Of a stretch of DNA of 64,000 nt, positions 45,661-57,101 are shown one piece after another. The notes under the pieces were generated by a model, which saw only the letters and a program-made list of their open reading frames with translations, did no database searches and had not been told where the DNA came from. The first letter of the stretch is position 1. Each line of letters starts with the position of its first letter. Source of the DNA: Pseudoduganella umbonata (GTDB lineage: Bacteria; Pseudomonadota; Gammaproteobacteria; Burkholderiales; Burkholderiaceae_D); contig NZ_JACHXS010000009.1 in assembly GCF_014192225.1 (NCBI RefSeq), positions 248,001 to 312,000 of the forward strand, read 5' to 3'. Both the position numbers and the translations under genes were made by a program.

Positions 45661-45981
45661 CGGTTCGGCTAACATGACATAGCTTCCAATCAACTATGCA
45701 TGACAGCAAAAACTGTGACAAATTCGATTTAACAAGCGCATTTATATGCGCCGGAAATAAATCGGCATTTTGGCCGCATGAATGACGGTGTTTGCTGGGG
45801 TCGGCTGACGGCGGGATTATAGAGGCGGTACGATTGCGTGAAATTATTTCATTTGGAAATAATAAAAATGGTGCGCGCTCGCTACAAAAATGTAGCGCAA
45901 TGACCACACAATTAGCAGGAAAGAATTTAAATCCTGCAAGATCCCGGCCGTTGCAGCCGGGATATCTGGTTTAAGAAGCAA

Positions 45982-46008
45982 ATAGCGCGAATGAAATGCT
46001 CGCGCTAT
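45982..46008 (-). terminator. Hairpin, probable terminator of the purine operon
   Basis: Nine-base arms ATAGCGCGA and TCGCGCTAT with a nine-base loop, followed on the - strand by a short T-rich TTTGC, lie about 50 bases after the adenosine deaminase stop. Two more hairpins follow (ATCCCGGC/GCCGGGAT at 45941-45963; GCAGGA/TCCTGC just beyond). Confidence 0.55.
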
Positions 46009-46055
46009 CACCTGGACCTTCCACGCCGGGTACCCGGCACCGTGAATTTCCGGCC

Positions 46056-47534
46056 TCAGGGCTTGCCGGGCACCGCACCGGCAATCTGCGCTTCGAACCT
46101 GGCAAACCGCTCATCCAGCTGCTTCAGCAACCGCTTGCGGTCCGTCTCGGCCAGGAACGCATAGCGGATGCTGTCGTACGACAGCTTCTTGACTTCCGCG
46201 TAATCGGTCTCGTAGCGGGTGGCGAACAGCACGTATTCGTTCGACAGGCTGTGGCGCGTGACGCCGGCATCGTCGGTGGACAGCACGAACGGCACGCCGT
46301 AGCGGCGATACAGTTCGACCGGGTGCTCGCCGTGCTTGACGCCCAGGATGAACTCATTGCTGGTCAGGTTCACTTCGACGGGGACGCGGCGCTCGCGCAT
46401 CGTCTTCATCACGGCCAGCGCATCCTGCTCGTGGGCGATGTCCAGGCCATGGCCGATGCGGTTCGCGCCGGCGACGTTCACCGCCTCGGCGATGTGGAAG
46501 GTCAGCCCTTCCGGCGGCACGATGCCGAGGCGCAGTTCGCCGGCATGCAGCGCCGTTTTCACCTCCGGGTACTTCACCTTCAGGAAGCGGAACATCTGCA
46601 TGTGCAGGCTGTAGTCGCGCATCGATACGTGCAGGCTTTCCTGGCCGACGATGTTGACGCCGACGATCAGCGGATTCGCCTGCGCCAGCTTGAAGCTGGC
46701 CAGCATCTGCGAATACACGGCCGACGGCGACAGGAAACGCAGCACGTACGGCTGGTAGCGCATCGTGAAGCGCTCGTCGTCGATGCCGGCGGCGCTCTTC
46801 TCCACGTTGGCGACATAGTCGGCGATGCCGCGCGCGAAGGCGGGATTCGCTTCCAGCTGCGCGGTGAACTTCGCCAGCGCAGCATCCAGCTGTGCCGGCT
46901 GGAACGATGGCGACGCGACCAGCTGGTCGAAGGCCGCATCGGGCGTCATCGGTGCCAGCTCGAAGATGGTTTCGATGTACGACAGGTTCTCGGCGATCGC
47001 GCGGGTCTTCAGCGTGCGCAGGCCTTCATTGGTATTGGTCGATGCCACCGGGCCGAAGTAGCCGAACGTGTCGAAGAACGTCTGGTCGGGCGGCGCCTGG
47101 TCGGCCGAATGGTTGTGGAAGTCCAGCGTCGACCATTTCTGCAGCAGCTTGCGGTAGGTATCGTTGTCGGCCACCAGGTCGGCGCCGGACACGCAGGTGC
47201 GCAGGCCGTTGGGCTTGGCGCGCTCCGCTTCGATGGCCGCCTTGTCGCTGGTGATCCGGAAGTTGGTCTTGCTGACGCAGTAGCCCTGCCGGTCCACCCA
47301 TTCCAGGTACTGCTCGGCATAGATCGCGCCGGAGTAATGGTGGTGCAGGTCGCCGCCCTTCGGCATCATCGTCATGAACATCGTCAGTTCCGCGGTTTTT
47401 GCCGGGCTGGCGACCAGCGTGGCGAAGTGACGCTTGACGATGTCTTCGTTGCCCCCTTTTGCCTGCGCGCCAAAGGCGAAGGCCGCGGCAAGCGCGGCGG
47501 CGATGATGCGTGGAGCGGTGACTGTTCCTGACAT
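46056..47534 (-). CDS. Exported adenosine deaminase (ADGF/ADA2-like)
   Basis: 492 residues, longer than cytosolic Add (about 330-350). A signal-like N-terminus (IIAAALAAAFAFGAQA) indicates export. The amidohydrolase zinc site is present: GGDLHHHYSGAIYAE, LHAGE (catalytic Glu), GHGLDIAHEQDAL and LSTDDAGVTRHSL. The extra N-terminal segment with cysteines (GYCVSK and RTCVSGADL) and the length recall the secreted ADGF/ADA2 group. It should turn adenosine or deoxyadenosine into inosine outside the cytoplasm. It lies 31 bases after guaD in the xdh operon. Confidence 0.88.
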   Translation of the reverse strand: MSGTVTAPRIIAAALAAAFAFGAQAKGGNEDIVKRHFATLVASPAKTAELTMFMTMMPKGGDLHHHYSGAIYAEQYLEWVDRQGYCVSKTNFRITSDKAAIEAERAKPNGLRTCVSGADLVADNDTYRKLLQKWSTLDFHNHSADQAPPDQTFFDTFGYFGPVASTNTNEGLRTLKTRAIAENLSYIETIFELAPMTPDAAFDQLVASPSFQPAQLDAALAKFTAQLEANPAFARGIADYVANVEKSAAGIDDERFTMRYQPYVLRFLSPSAVYSQMLASFKLAQANPLIVGVNIVGQESLHVSMRDYSLHMQMFRFLKVKYPEVKTALHAGELRLGIVPPEGLTFHIAEAVNVAGANRIGHGLDIAHEQDALAVMKTMRERRVPVEVNLTSNEFILGVKHGEHPVELYRRYGVPFVLSTDDAGVTRHSLSNEYVLFATRYETDYAEVKKLSYDSIRYAFLAETDRKRLLKQLDERFARFEAQIAGAVPGKP

Positions 47535-47565
47535 GGGGACTCTCTCTTTCTAAAAGGTGAGAAAG

Positions 47566-48876
47566 TCAGCCCTCCCGCGCGTGCACCCGCTTGCCGGCCG
47601 AGTACGTGGCTGCGATCACGCGGTCGTCACCCAGCAGGGCCAGCGCGAACAGCATCTCCTCGAGGCTTTCCGTGCGGGCCGTGCGGCGTGCCAGCAGTGG
47701 CGTGGCCTGCGGATCGAGCACGATGAAGTCGGCCTCGTTGCCGGCGGCCAGGCTGCCGATCGTGCCGTCCAGGTGCAGGCTGCGCGCGGCGCCCAGCGTG
47801 GACAGGTAGAACATGCGCAGCGCGGGCAGGTAGCTGCCTTTCAAGCGCGCTACTTTATAGGCTTCATTCATCGTTTGCAACATCGAGAACGACGTGCCGC
47901 CGCCTACGTCCGTGGCCAGCGCCATCAGCATGCCGGCCTTGTCGGCTTCCTCGAAATCGAACAGGCCGCTGCCCAGGAACAGGTTCGACGTGGGGCACAC
48001 GGCGGCGGCCGATTTCGTCTCGGCCAGCCGCGCGCGGTCCTGGCCATCGAGCCAGATGCAGTGGCCGAACACGGCGCGCGGGCGCAGCATGCCGTAGCGG
48101 TCGTACACGTCGAGGTAGCTGCGCGCCTGCGGATACAGCTGCTTGACCCAGCGGCACTCTTCCTCGTTTTCGGAGACGTGGGTCTGCAGGTAGGTGTCCG
48201 GGTACTTGCGGGCCAGCGCGCCGGCCAGCTCCATCTGCGCCTCGGTGGAGGTGGGCGCGAAACGCGGCGTGATCGCGTATTGCGAGCGGCCGCGGTTGTG
48301 CCAGCGCCCGATCAGCTCTTCCGATTCGAGGGCACCCCGTTCGGCCGTGTCGCACAGGAAGTCCGGGCAGTGGCGGTCCATCATCACCTTGCCGGCGATC
48401 ATGCGCAGGCCGCGCGCTTCGCTGGCGGTGAAGAACGCGTCCACCGATTGCGGGTGCACGGTGCAATACACCAGCGCCGTGGTGGTACCGACGCGCATCA
48501 GCTCATCCAGGAAGAACTCGGCGACGCCCGCCGCATGGGCCGGGTCGGCGAACGCGCGCTCGGTCGGGAAGGTGTACTGCTCCAGCCACGGCAGCAGGCC
48601 CGGCGCCGGCGACGCGATCATGTCCGTCTGCGGGTAGTGGATGTGGGCGTCGATGAAGCCGGCCGTGATGATCTTGCCGCGGTAATCCGTCACCGGGGTA
48701 TCCGGCGGCAGCGTGGCGTGCAGGTTGGCCCAGTCGCCGGCGGCCTGGATCTTGCCGTCGGCAACGATCAGCAGGCCATCCTCGTACCAGGAATGGGCGC
48801 GCTCGCTGAAGGCCGGGTCGGCATGGAAGGTCAGGAGGCCGGCGCGGTAAGCCTGCACGTTCGGGGTGGTTTGCAT
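47566..48876 (-). CDS. guaD: Guanine deaminase
   Basis: 436 residues, usual for the amidohydrolase-type GuaD. It converts guanine to xanthine. Motifs are GFIDAHIHYPQTDMIASPAP (HxH metal site), LQTHVSENEEE and LATDVGGGTSFSML. It begins one base after the xdhC stop and supplies the xanthine dehydrogenase encoded upstream. Confidence 0.95.
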   Translation of the reverse strand: MQTTPNVQAYRAGLLTFHADPAFSERAHSWYEDGLLIVADGKIQAAGDWANLHATLPPDTPVTDYRGKIITAGFIDAHIHYPQTDMIASPAPGLLPWLEQYTFPTERAFADPAHAAGVAEFFLDELMRVGTTTALVYCTVHPQSVDAFFTASEARGLRMIAGKVMMDRHCPDFLCDTAERGALESEELIGRWHNRGRSQYAITPRFAPTSTEAQMELAGALARKYPDTYLQTHVSENEEECRWVKQLYPQARSYLDVYDRYGMLRPRAVFGHCIWLDGQDRARLAETKSAAAVCPTSNLFLGSGLFDFEEADKAGMLMALATDVGGGTSFSMLQTMNEAYKVARLKGSYLPALRMFYLSTLGAARSLHLDGTIGSLAAGNEADFIVLDPQATPLLARRTARTESLEEMLFALALLGDDRVIAATYSAGKRVHAREG

Positions 48877-48877
48877 G

Positions 48878-49882
48878 TCAGTTCTCTTGCAGGGCGGGCT
48901 GGCGCGGCATCGCGGCGGCGCCGTGCGCCTGCGCTTCCCAGGTGATCAGTAATTGCGCCGCCACGGAGGCGGCGATGACGGCGGGTGCCTTGTCGGTAAT
49001 GCCGGGCAGGCCGATCGGGCAGACCATCGCATCGATGCGGTCGGCCGGCAGTCCGCGCGCGGCCAGCCGGCGCTCGAACAGCACGCGCTTCGTTTTCGAG
49101 CCGATCAGGCCGAACCAGCCCACGTTGTCGCGCGCCAGGATGGCCGCGGACAGGCGCTCGTCCAGCGCGTGGCTGTGGGTCAGCACCAGGTAGCTGGCGC
49201 CGGGCGGGGCCGATGCTACCACGGCTTCCGGCGTATCGGTGGCTTCGACGATCACATTGGCCGGTACCTGCGCGGGGAACATGTCGTCGCGCTCGTCCAC
49301 CCAGGTGATCGTGCACGGCAATTCGGCCAGCGCCCGCACGATGGCGGCGCCGACGTGGCCGGCGCCGAACAGCACCAGGTGCGCGGCCGGCGCGGCGACC
49401 GGGTCGACCAGCCAGCCGTCCGGCAGCACGATCGCGCTGGAGGTGCGCGGGAAGTGGTGCGGAACGTCCGCGTCTCCGGCGACCAGCGTGCCTTCCGCAT
49501 CGAACACCGCGTTGCGTGGCCGGCCGGCGATCGACGCGACGCGCCAGTAGTCGTCATGCCGATTGCCACGCAATACAGTGAGCATTTCGGCGACGGAGTC
49601 CGTCACCGGTTCGAACAGCAGCCAGACGACGCCGCCGCAGCACTGACCCAGGCTGGGGCCGAGCCCGAAGCGCTCATGGCGTACCCCGGTGGCGCCCTTC
49701 GCCAGCATCTCGCGGGCGATTTCCACCGCGCGCAGTTCCAGGTGGCCGCCGCCGATGGTGTCATGCAGCGTGCTTTCCGTCACGAGGAACTTCGCGCCCG
49801 GCTCGCGCGGCGCCGATCCCTCGACCCGCGCCACCGTCACCAGCACCGCCGGCCGGGCGGTTGTCGTCAGCCATTCGTTCAT
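48878..49882 (-). CDS. xdhC: Xanthine dehydrogenase accessory protein XdhC
   Basis: 334 residues. The N-terminal XdhC_CoxI domain begins near residue 10 (RPAVLVTVARVEGSAPREPG) and has TIGGGHLELRAVEIA. A C-terminal Rossmann segment reads LVLFGAGHVGAAIVRAL. XdhC inserts the sulfurated molybdenum cofactor into XdhB. It lies downstream of xdhB behind a repeat cluster. Confidence 0.93.
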   Translation of the reverse strand: MNEWLTTTARPAVLVTVARVEGSAPREPGAKFLVTESTLHDTIGGGHLELRAVEIAREMLAKGATGVRHERFGLGPSLGQCCGGVVWLLFEPVTDSVAEMLTVLRGNRHDDYWRVASIAGRPRNAVFDAEGTLVAGDADVPHHFPRTSSAIVLPDGWLVDPVAAPAAHLVLFGAGHVGAAIVRALAELPCTITWVDERDDMFPAQVPANVIVEATDTPEAVVASAPPGASYLVLTHSHALDERLSAAILARDNVGWFGLIGSKTKRVLFERRLAARGLPADRIDAMVCPIGLPGITDKAPAVIAASVAAQLLITWEAQAHGAAAMPRQPALQEN

Positions 49883-49888
49883 GATTCA

Positions 49889-50000
49889 ACCAGTTTCTCT
49901 AAAACCGGTGACAGACACCGGTTATTAGTTTCTCTAAAACCGGTGACAGACACCGGTTATTCTGAAATGTTTCAAAAATATGGGTGTCTGTCACCGGTTA
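49889..50000. repeat. Repeat cluster, GGTGACAGACACC type
   Basis: Two exact 35-base units (49892-49926 and 49927-49961), each beginning AGTTTCTCTAAAACCGGTGA, are followed by an inverted partial unit ending GGTGTCTGTCACCGGTTA. The cluster fills the xdhB-xdhC gap. The terminal TTA is the complement of the xdhB stop codon. Confidence 0.85.
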
Positions 50001-52364
50001 TTGGGCAACTTTCGCGGTGACGGCGTCGATCGCGCGCAGGATTTCCTCGCTGGTGGCGGGGGCGTTCAGCGGCGGGTTCACCTGGTGGTTGCCCACCGCG
50101 GAGATGGCGTCGCGGATGGCGAAGAACACCGAGAACGGCAGCAGCAGCGGCGGTTCGCCGACGGCTTTCGAGCGGTGGATGCTGTCGGCCACGTTCGGCT
50201 GGTCGAACAGGTTCACGCGGAAGTCCTCCGGGCAGTCGGAGATGCCCGGGATCTTGTACGTGGATGGCGCGTGCGTCATCAGCTTGCCGGAGGCGTTCCA
50301 CCACAGCTGCTCGGTGGTCAGCCAGCCCATGCCCTGGATGAACGCGCCTTCGACCTGGCCGATGTCGATGGCGGGATTGAGCGAGCTGCCGGCGTCGTAC
50401 AGCGCATCGGCGCGCAGCAGGCGCCATTCGCCGGTCAGCGTGTCGACGACGACTTCGGAGACCGCCGCGCCGTAGGCATAGTACGAGAACGGGTGACCGC
50501 TCATCGTCTTCGGGTCCCACGACAGGTGCGGCGTGGCATAGAAGCCGTCGGACCACAGCTGCACGCGCTTCAGGTAGGCCTGCCCCACCAGCACGTGGAA
50601 GCGGATCGCCTGGCCGTTGACATGCACGTGATCGTCCGCGAAGCGTACCGAGGCGACGTCGCCGCCATGCTGCTCCACGGCGAATTTCGCCAGGCGTTCC
50701 TTGATCTGCCGTGCCGCATCCTGGGCTGCCTTGCCGTTCAGGTCGGCGCCCGTCGATGCCGCGGTGGCCGACGTGTTGGCGACCTTGCTGGTATCGGTGG
50801 CCGTGATGCGCACGTGGCACAGGTCCAGCCCCAGTTCGTGGGCAACCACCTGCATCACCTTGGTGTTGACGCCCTGCCCCATCTCGGTGCCGCCGTGGTT
50901 GACGAGCACCGAGCCGTCGACATACACGTGCACCAGCGCGCCGGCCTGGTTCAGGTGCGTGACGTTGAACGCGATGCCGAATTTCAGCGGCGTGAAGGCG
51001 AGGCCTTTCTTCAGCACCGGGCTGGTGGCGTTGAATTTCTCGATCGCCTCGCGGCGGGCGCGGTACTCGCTGGTCGCTTCCAGCCGCGCGGTCAGTTCCG
51101 GCAGCACGTTGCCTTCGACCACCTGGCCGTACGGCGTGACGTTGCGCTCGTCGATGCCGTAGAAATTCAGGCGGCGCACGTCCAGCGCATCCTTGCCCAG
51201 CTCGCGGGCGATCTCGTCGATGATGTACTCGATCGCGATCGCGCCCTGCGGGCCGCCGAAGCCGCGGAACGCGGTGTTCGACTGCGTGTTGGTCTTGCCG
51301 GCGCCGGCGCGGATGTCGGCGTCGGACAGGTAGTAGCAATTGTCGAAGTGGCAGATGGCGCGGGTCGCCACGGGGCCGGACAGGTCGGCCGAGTAGCCGG
51401 CGCGCGACGTCATGTCCACTTTCGCGGCCAGGATGCGGCCCGCGTCGTCGTAGCCCACTTCGTATTCGTACCAGAAGCAGTGGCGCTTGCCGGTGACGAT
51501 CATGTCGTCGTCGCGGTCGGCGCGCAGCTTCACCGGCACCTTCAGCTTGTACGCGGCGATGGAGGCGGCGGCCGCCCACAGCGCGGACTGCGATTCCTTG
51601 CCGCCGAAGCCGCCGCCCATGCGGCGGCACTCGACCTGCACGTTGTGCGAATGCAGGCCCAGCGCATGCGCCACCACGTGCAGCATCTCGCTCGGGTGCT
51701 GGGTGGAGCACTGCACGAACATGCCGCGGTTTTCCTTCGGGATCGCGTACGAGATCTGGCCTTCCAGGTAGAACTGCTCCTGGCCGCCGACGAACAGCTC
51801 GCCCTTGACCTTGCGCGGCGCGCGCTCGAACGCGGCTTGCGGATCGCCCTTCTCCAGCTTCATCGGCGGCAGCACATACGAGCCGGCGGCTTTCGCTTGC
51901 TGCGGCGTGAAGATGGCCGGCAGCTCGTCGTAGGTGATCGCGGCCTTGCGGGCGGCGCGGCGGGCATTGGTGTGCGTGTCGGCGACAACGATGAAGATCG
52001 GCTGGCCGACGTACTGCACCAGGCCGGGCGACAGGATCGGATCGTCGTGGATGATCGGGCCGCAGTCGTTCACGCCGGGAATGTCCGCGGCGGTCAGCAC
52101 GGCGACCACGCCCGGCGAATTCTTCACCGGCTCCAGGTCCATCGCGACGATGTTGGCGTGAGCCTTCGACGACAGGCCCAGCGCCGCGTGCAGCGTGCCT
52201 TGCAGCTCGGGGATGTCGTCCGTGTAGGTGGCCTGGCCCAGCACGTGCAGCTCGGCCGATTCATGCTTGCGCGACAGGCCGACGCCAGACCAGTTCGCGG
52301 CCGAGGTGGCGGATTCCAGCTCGGGAATGGCGGCCTTCAGTTCGGGGATGGCGGGATGGTTCAT
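49998..52364 (-). CDS. xdhB: Xanthine dehydrogenase, molybdopterin-binding subunit
   Basis: 788 residues, typical of bacterial XdhB. It carries the molybdenum site that hydroxylates hypoxanthine to xanthine and urate. Visible are GQATYTDDIPELQGTLHAAL at the N-terminus, GGQEQFYLEGQ, RRMGGGFGGKESQS, FRGFGGPQGA, and GTEMGQGVNTKVMQV. The C-terminal GEPPLLLPFSVFFAIRDA region carries the catalytic-Glu context GEP. Start 52364 is supported by GAGGAGACATCC. It lies ten bases after xdhA. Confidence 0.95.
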   Translation of the reverse strand: MNHPAIPELKAAIPELESATSAANWSGVGLSRKHESAELHVLGQATYTDDIPELQGTLHAALGLSSKAHANIVAMDLEPVKNSPGVVAVLTAADIPGVNDCGPIIHDDPILSPGLVQYVGQPIFIVVADTHTNARRAARKAAITYDELPAIFTPQQAKAAGSYVLPPMKLEKGDPQAAFERAPRKVKGELFVGGQEQFYLEGQISYAIPKENRGMFVQCSTQHPSEMLHVVAHALGLHSHNVQVECRRMGGGFGGKESQSALWAAAASIAAYKLKVPVKLRADRDDDMIVTGKRHCFWYEYEVGYDDAGRILAAKVDMTSRAGYSADLSGPVATRAICHFDNCYYLSDADIRAGAGKTNTQSNTAFRGFGGPQGAIAIEYIIDEIARELGKDALDVRRLNFYGIDERNVTPYGQVVEGNVLPELTARLEATSEYRARREAIEKFNATSPVLKKGLAFTPLKFGIAFNVTHLNQAGALVHVYVDGSVLVNHGGTEMGQGVNTKVMQVVAHELGLDLCHVRITATDTSKVANTSATAASTGADLNGKAAQDAARQIKERLAKFAVEQHGGDVASVRFADDHVHVNGQAIRFHVLVGQAYLKRVQLWSDGFYATPHLSWDPKTMSGHPFSYYAYGAAVSEVVVDTLTGEWRLLRADALYDAGSSLNPAIDIGQVEGAFIQGMGWLTTEQLWWNASGKLMTHAPSTYKIPGISDCPEDFRVNLFDQPNVADSIHRSKAVGEPPLLLPFSVFFAIRDAISAVGNHQVNPPLNAPATSEEILRAIDAVTAKVAQ

Positions 52365-52374
52365 GGATGTCTCC

Positions 52375-53838
<1,464 letters not shown>

Positions 53839-53899
53839 GTTGGCCTCGCGGTGGTATCAGTTTGTAAGACTAACATTCGCGACCAACCCGCCTATAACA

Positions 53900-53926
53900 T
53901 TTGGCTGATGAGCCTTATCAGCCAAA
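53900..53926. promoter_or_regulatory. Palindrome upstream of xdhA, probable operator
   Basis: TTTGGCTGAT and ATCAGCCAAA are perfect ten-base arms seven bases apart. A -10-like TATAGG or TTATAG (- strand, 53891-53897) lies beside it, so a bound regulator would sit at the -35. No T-run follows, which argues against a terminator for the esterase gene. Confidence 0.5.
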
Positions 53927-53989
53927 GCGCATGAAGCAACATTACGGCCCGCGCCCGCCCGGCCTTGTCAGGACGTCATCGCCGCCCTG

Positions 53990-55540
<1,551 letters not shown>

Positions 55541-55569
55541 CGTGTTGTCTCCTGTTGTGAGTGGACTGC

Positions 55570-56787
55570 TTACGGTTTTACCAAGGCGGGCGAGCGGCCG
55601 TATTCCTGGATCAGCCTCGCCAGCAGGTAGATGCGCGGCGCGATGCTGTCCACTTCGGCATATTCGTCGGCCGTATGGATGCCGCCGCCGACGATGCCCA
55701 GCCCGTCGATGGTGGGCAGGCCGGCCGCGAACAGCAGGCTGGCATCGGCCGCGCCGCCGCTGCTTTCCAGCGTCAGCTTGCGGCCGATCTCGGCGTAGAT
55801 AGCCGTGGCCCGCTTCGCCAGCCCGTCGGTGACGGGGCTGGCCGGCATCGGCGGGAAGTCGCGTTTCAGCACGGCCGACACTTTCGCTTCGGGCACCAGC
55901 TGGCTGGCGGACAGGCGGCGCAAATCGCGCTCGACGCGGTCGAATTCCTCGGGTGTCCTGGCGCGCACGTCGGCCAGCGCCCGGGCATGGTCGGGGATCA
56001 CGTTGGTGCGGTCGCCGCCCTGGATGACGGTCCAGCTGACGGTGGTGTCCTTCGCATCGTCGCCCAGGCGCGACAGCTGCACGACCTGGTGCGCCGCCTC
56101 CAGCGCCGCGTTGACGCCCTGCTTCGGCGCCACGCCGGCGTGCGATGCCTTGCCCGTCACGTCCAGTTCGATCTCGCCGCTGCCTTTGCGCGCCACCACC
56201 AGGCCGTCGGCCGCGCGGCCCGGTTCCAGGTTGAAGGCCACGTCATGCTCGCGTGCCAGCCGGTCGATCAGCGTGCGGGTGCCGGCGGAGCCGGTTTCCT
56301 CGTTGGTGTTCAGCAGGATGGTGAGCTTGCCGAAATCGCCGCCGGCCAGCAGGCGCGATGCATGGATGGCAATGACGATGCCGCCCTTGTCGTCCATGAT
56401 GCCGGGGCCGTAGGCACGCTTGCCGTCGACGCGGAATGGACGCTTCGCGGCGGTGCCGTCGGCGAACACGGTATCCATGTGGGCCATCAGCAGCACGCGG
56501 CCCTTGCCGGTGCCGGCACGCGTGGCCACGATATTGCTGCCGGCCGCCGGCGTGGCGGGCAGCTTCTCGATGCGGAAGCCCTGCTCCGCCAGTTCGGCCG
56601 CGGCGATGGCACCGACCGCATCCAGCCCGGCCCCGTTGAAGGTGCCGGAATCGATGTTGACGAGCTTTTCCAGCAGCGCCAGCGCGGCCGGCTGCCGGGC
56701 TTCCGCCCGCTTCAGCAGCGCCGGATCCGCCGACGCCGTTCCCAGTGTTGCCAATGCCAGCGCGATGCCGGCGGCCAGTCTGCGCAT
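55570..56787 (-). CDS. Exported M20 metallopeptidase (carboxypeptidase G2-like)
   Basis: 405 residues with a signal peptide (MRRLAAGIALALATLGTASA). Zinc ligands and catalytic residues of peptidase family M20 are readable: LLMAHMDTVFADG (His, Asp), YGPGIMDDKGGIVIA (bridging Asp), LLNTNEETGSAGTR (catalytic Glu pair) and the dimerisation-domain SHAGVAPKQG. The late HTADEYAEV carries the last ligand His. Related enzymes remove C-terminal glutamate from folates or cleave dipeptides. The start at 56787 is supported by GGGGAGGC. Confidence 0.88.
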   Translation of the reverse strand: MRRLAAGIALALATLGTASADPALLKRAEARQPAALALLEKLVNIDSGTFNGAGLDAVGAIAAAELAEQGFRIEKLPATPAAGSNIVATRAGTGKGRVLLMAHMDTVFADGTAAKRPFRVDGKRAYGPGIMDDKGGIVIAIHASRLLAGGDFGKLTILLNTNEETGSAGTRTLIDRLAREHDVAFNLEPGRAADGLVVARKGSGEIELDVTGKASHAGVAPKQGVNAALEAAHQVVQLSRLGDDAKDTTVSWTVIQGGDRTNVIPDHARALADVRARTPEEFDRVERDLRRLSASQLVPEAKVSAVLKRDFPPMPASPVTDGLAKRATAIYAEIGRKLTLESSGGAADASLLFAAGLPTIDGLGIVGGGIHTADEYAEVDSIAPRIYLLARLIQEYGRSPALVKP

Positions 56788-57101
56788 GTGATGCCTCCCC
56801 GATAACACCTGATCATAGCTCAGTGAGCTGAACGATGGAGCAGACCGCGTCGCGGCACCGTGCCGCCGCGCGACACCGGCAGGCGGCCGGGACTACACTG
56901 GCGGCATCCTGCCGGGCCGGACCGTGTTGGCATCCGCATCAGGATCGTTATCGGGGCACCAAGACAAGTACTGGACAGGGTCCCGGCAAGCCGCGAAAAG
57001 TCGTCAAATTACGACAGTCCACACGGATGAGGACGCTTTACAAAAGTGATGCCTGACGGCATCATCGCTTGATTGCCCACACTTCAGCAGCAGTTTCATC
57101 T
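56788..57101. other. Intergenic region before pilB
   Basis: 314 bases without a convincing gene. The right third is less GC-rich and contains TTTACAAAAGTGATG (about 57037-57051), a possible -10, followed by a small GATGCC/GGCATC hairpin. pilB has no strong Shine-Dalgarno. Confidence 0.45.

Larger units (their letters stand above)
45486..46055. other. Intergenic region between Oar-like receptor and adenosine deaminase
   Basis: 570 bases, clearly more AT-rich than the genes beside it. It holds the receptor leader, the Pho-box array, a further pair of TGACA sites (45674-45719), and on the right three successive hairpins. I found no gene. Confidence 0.6.

Noticed and set aside
45614..45907. 97-residue open frame on the - strand upstream of the Oar-like receptor
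   Set aside because: It runs through the Pho boxes, has no Shine-Dalgarno and no recognisable domain; the region is regulatory.
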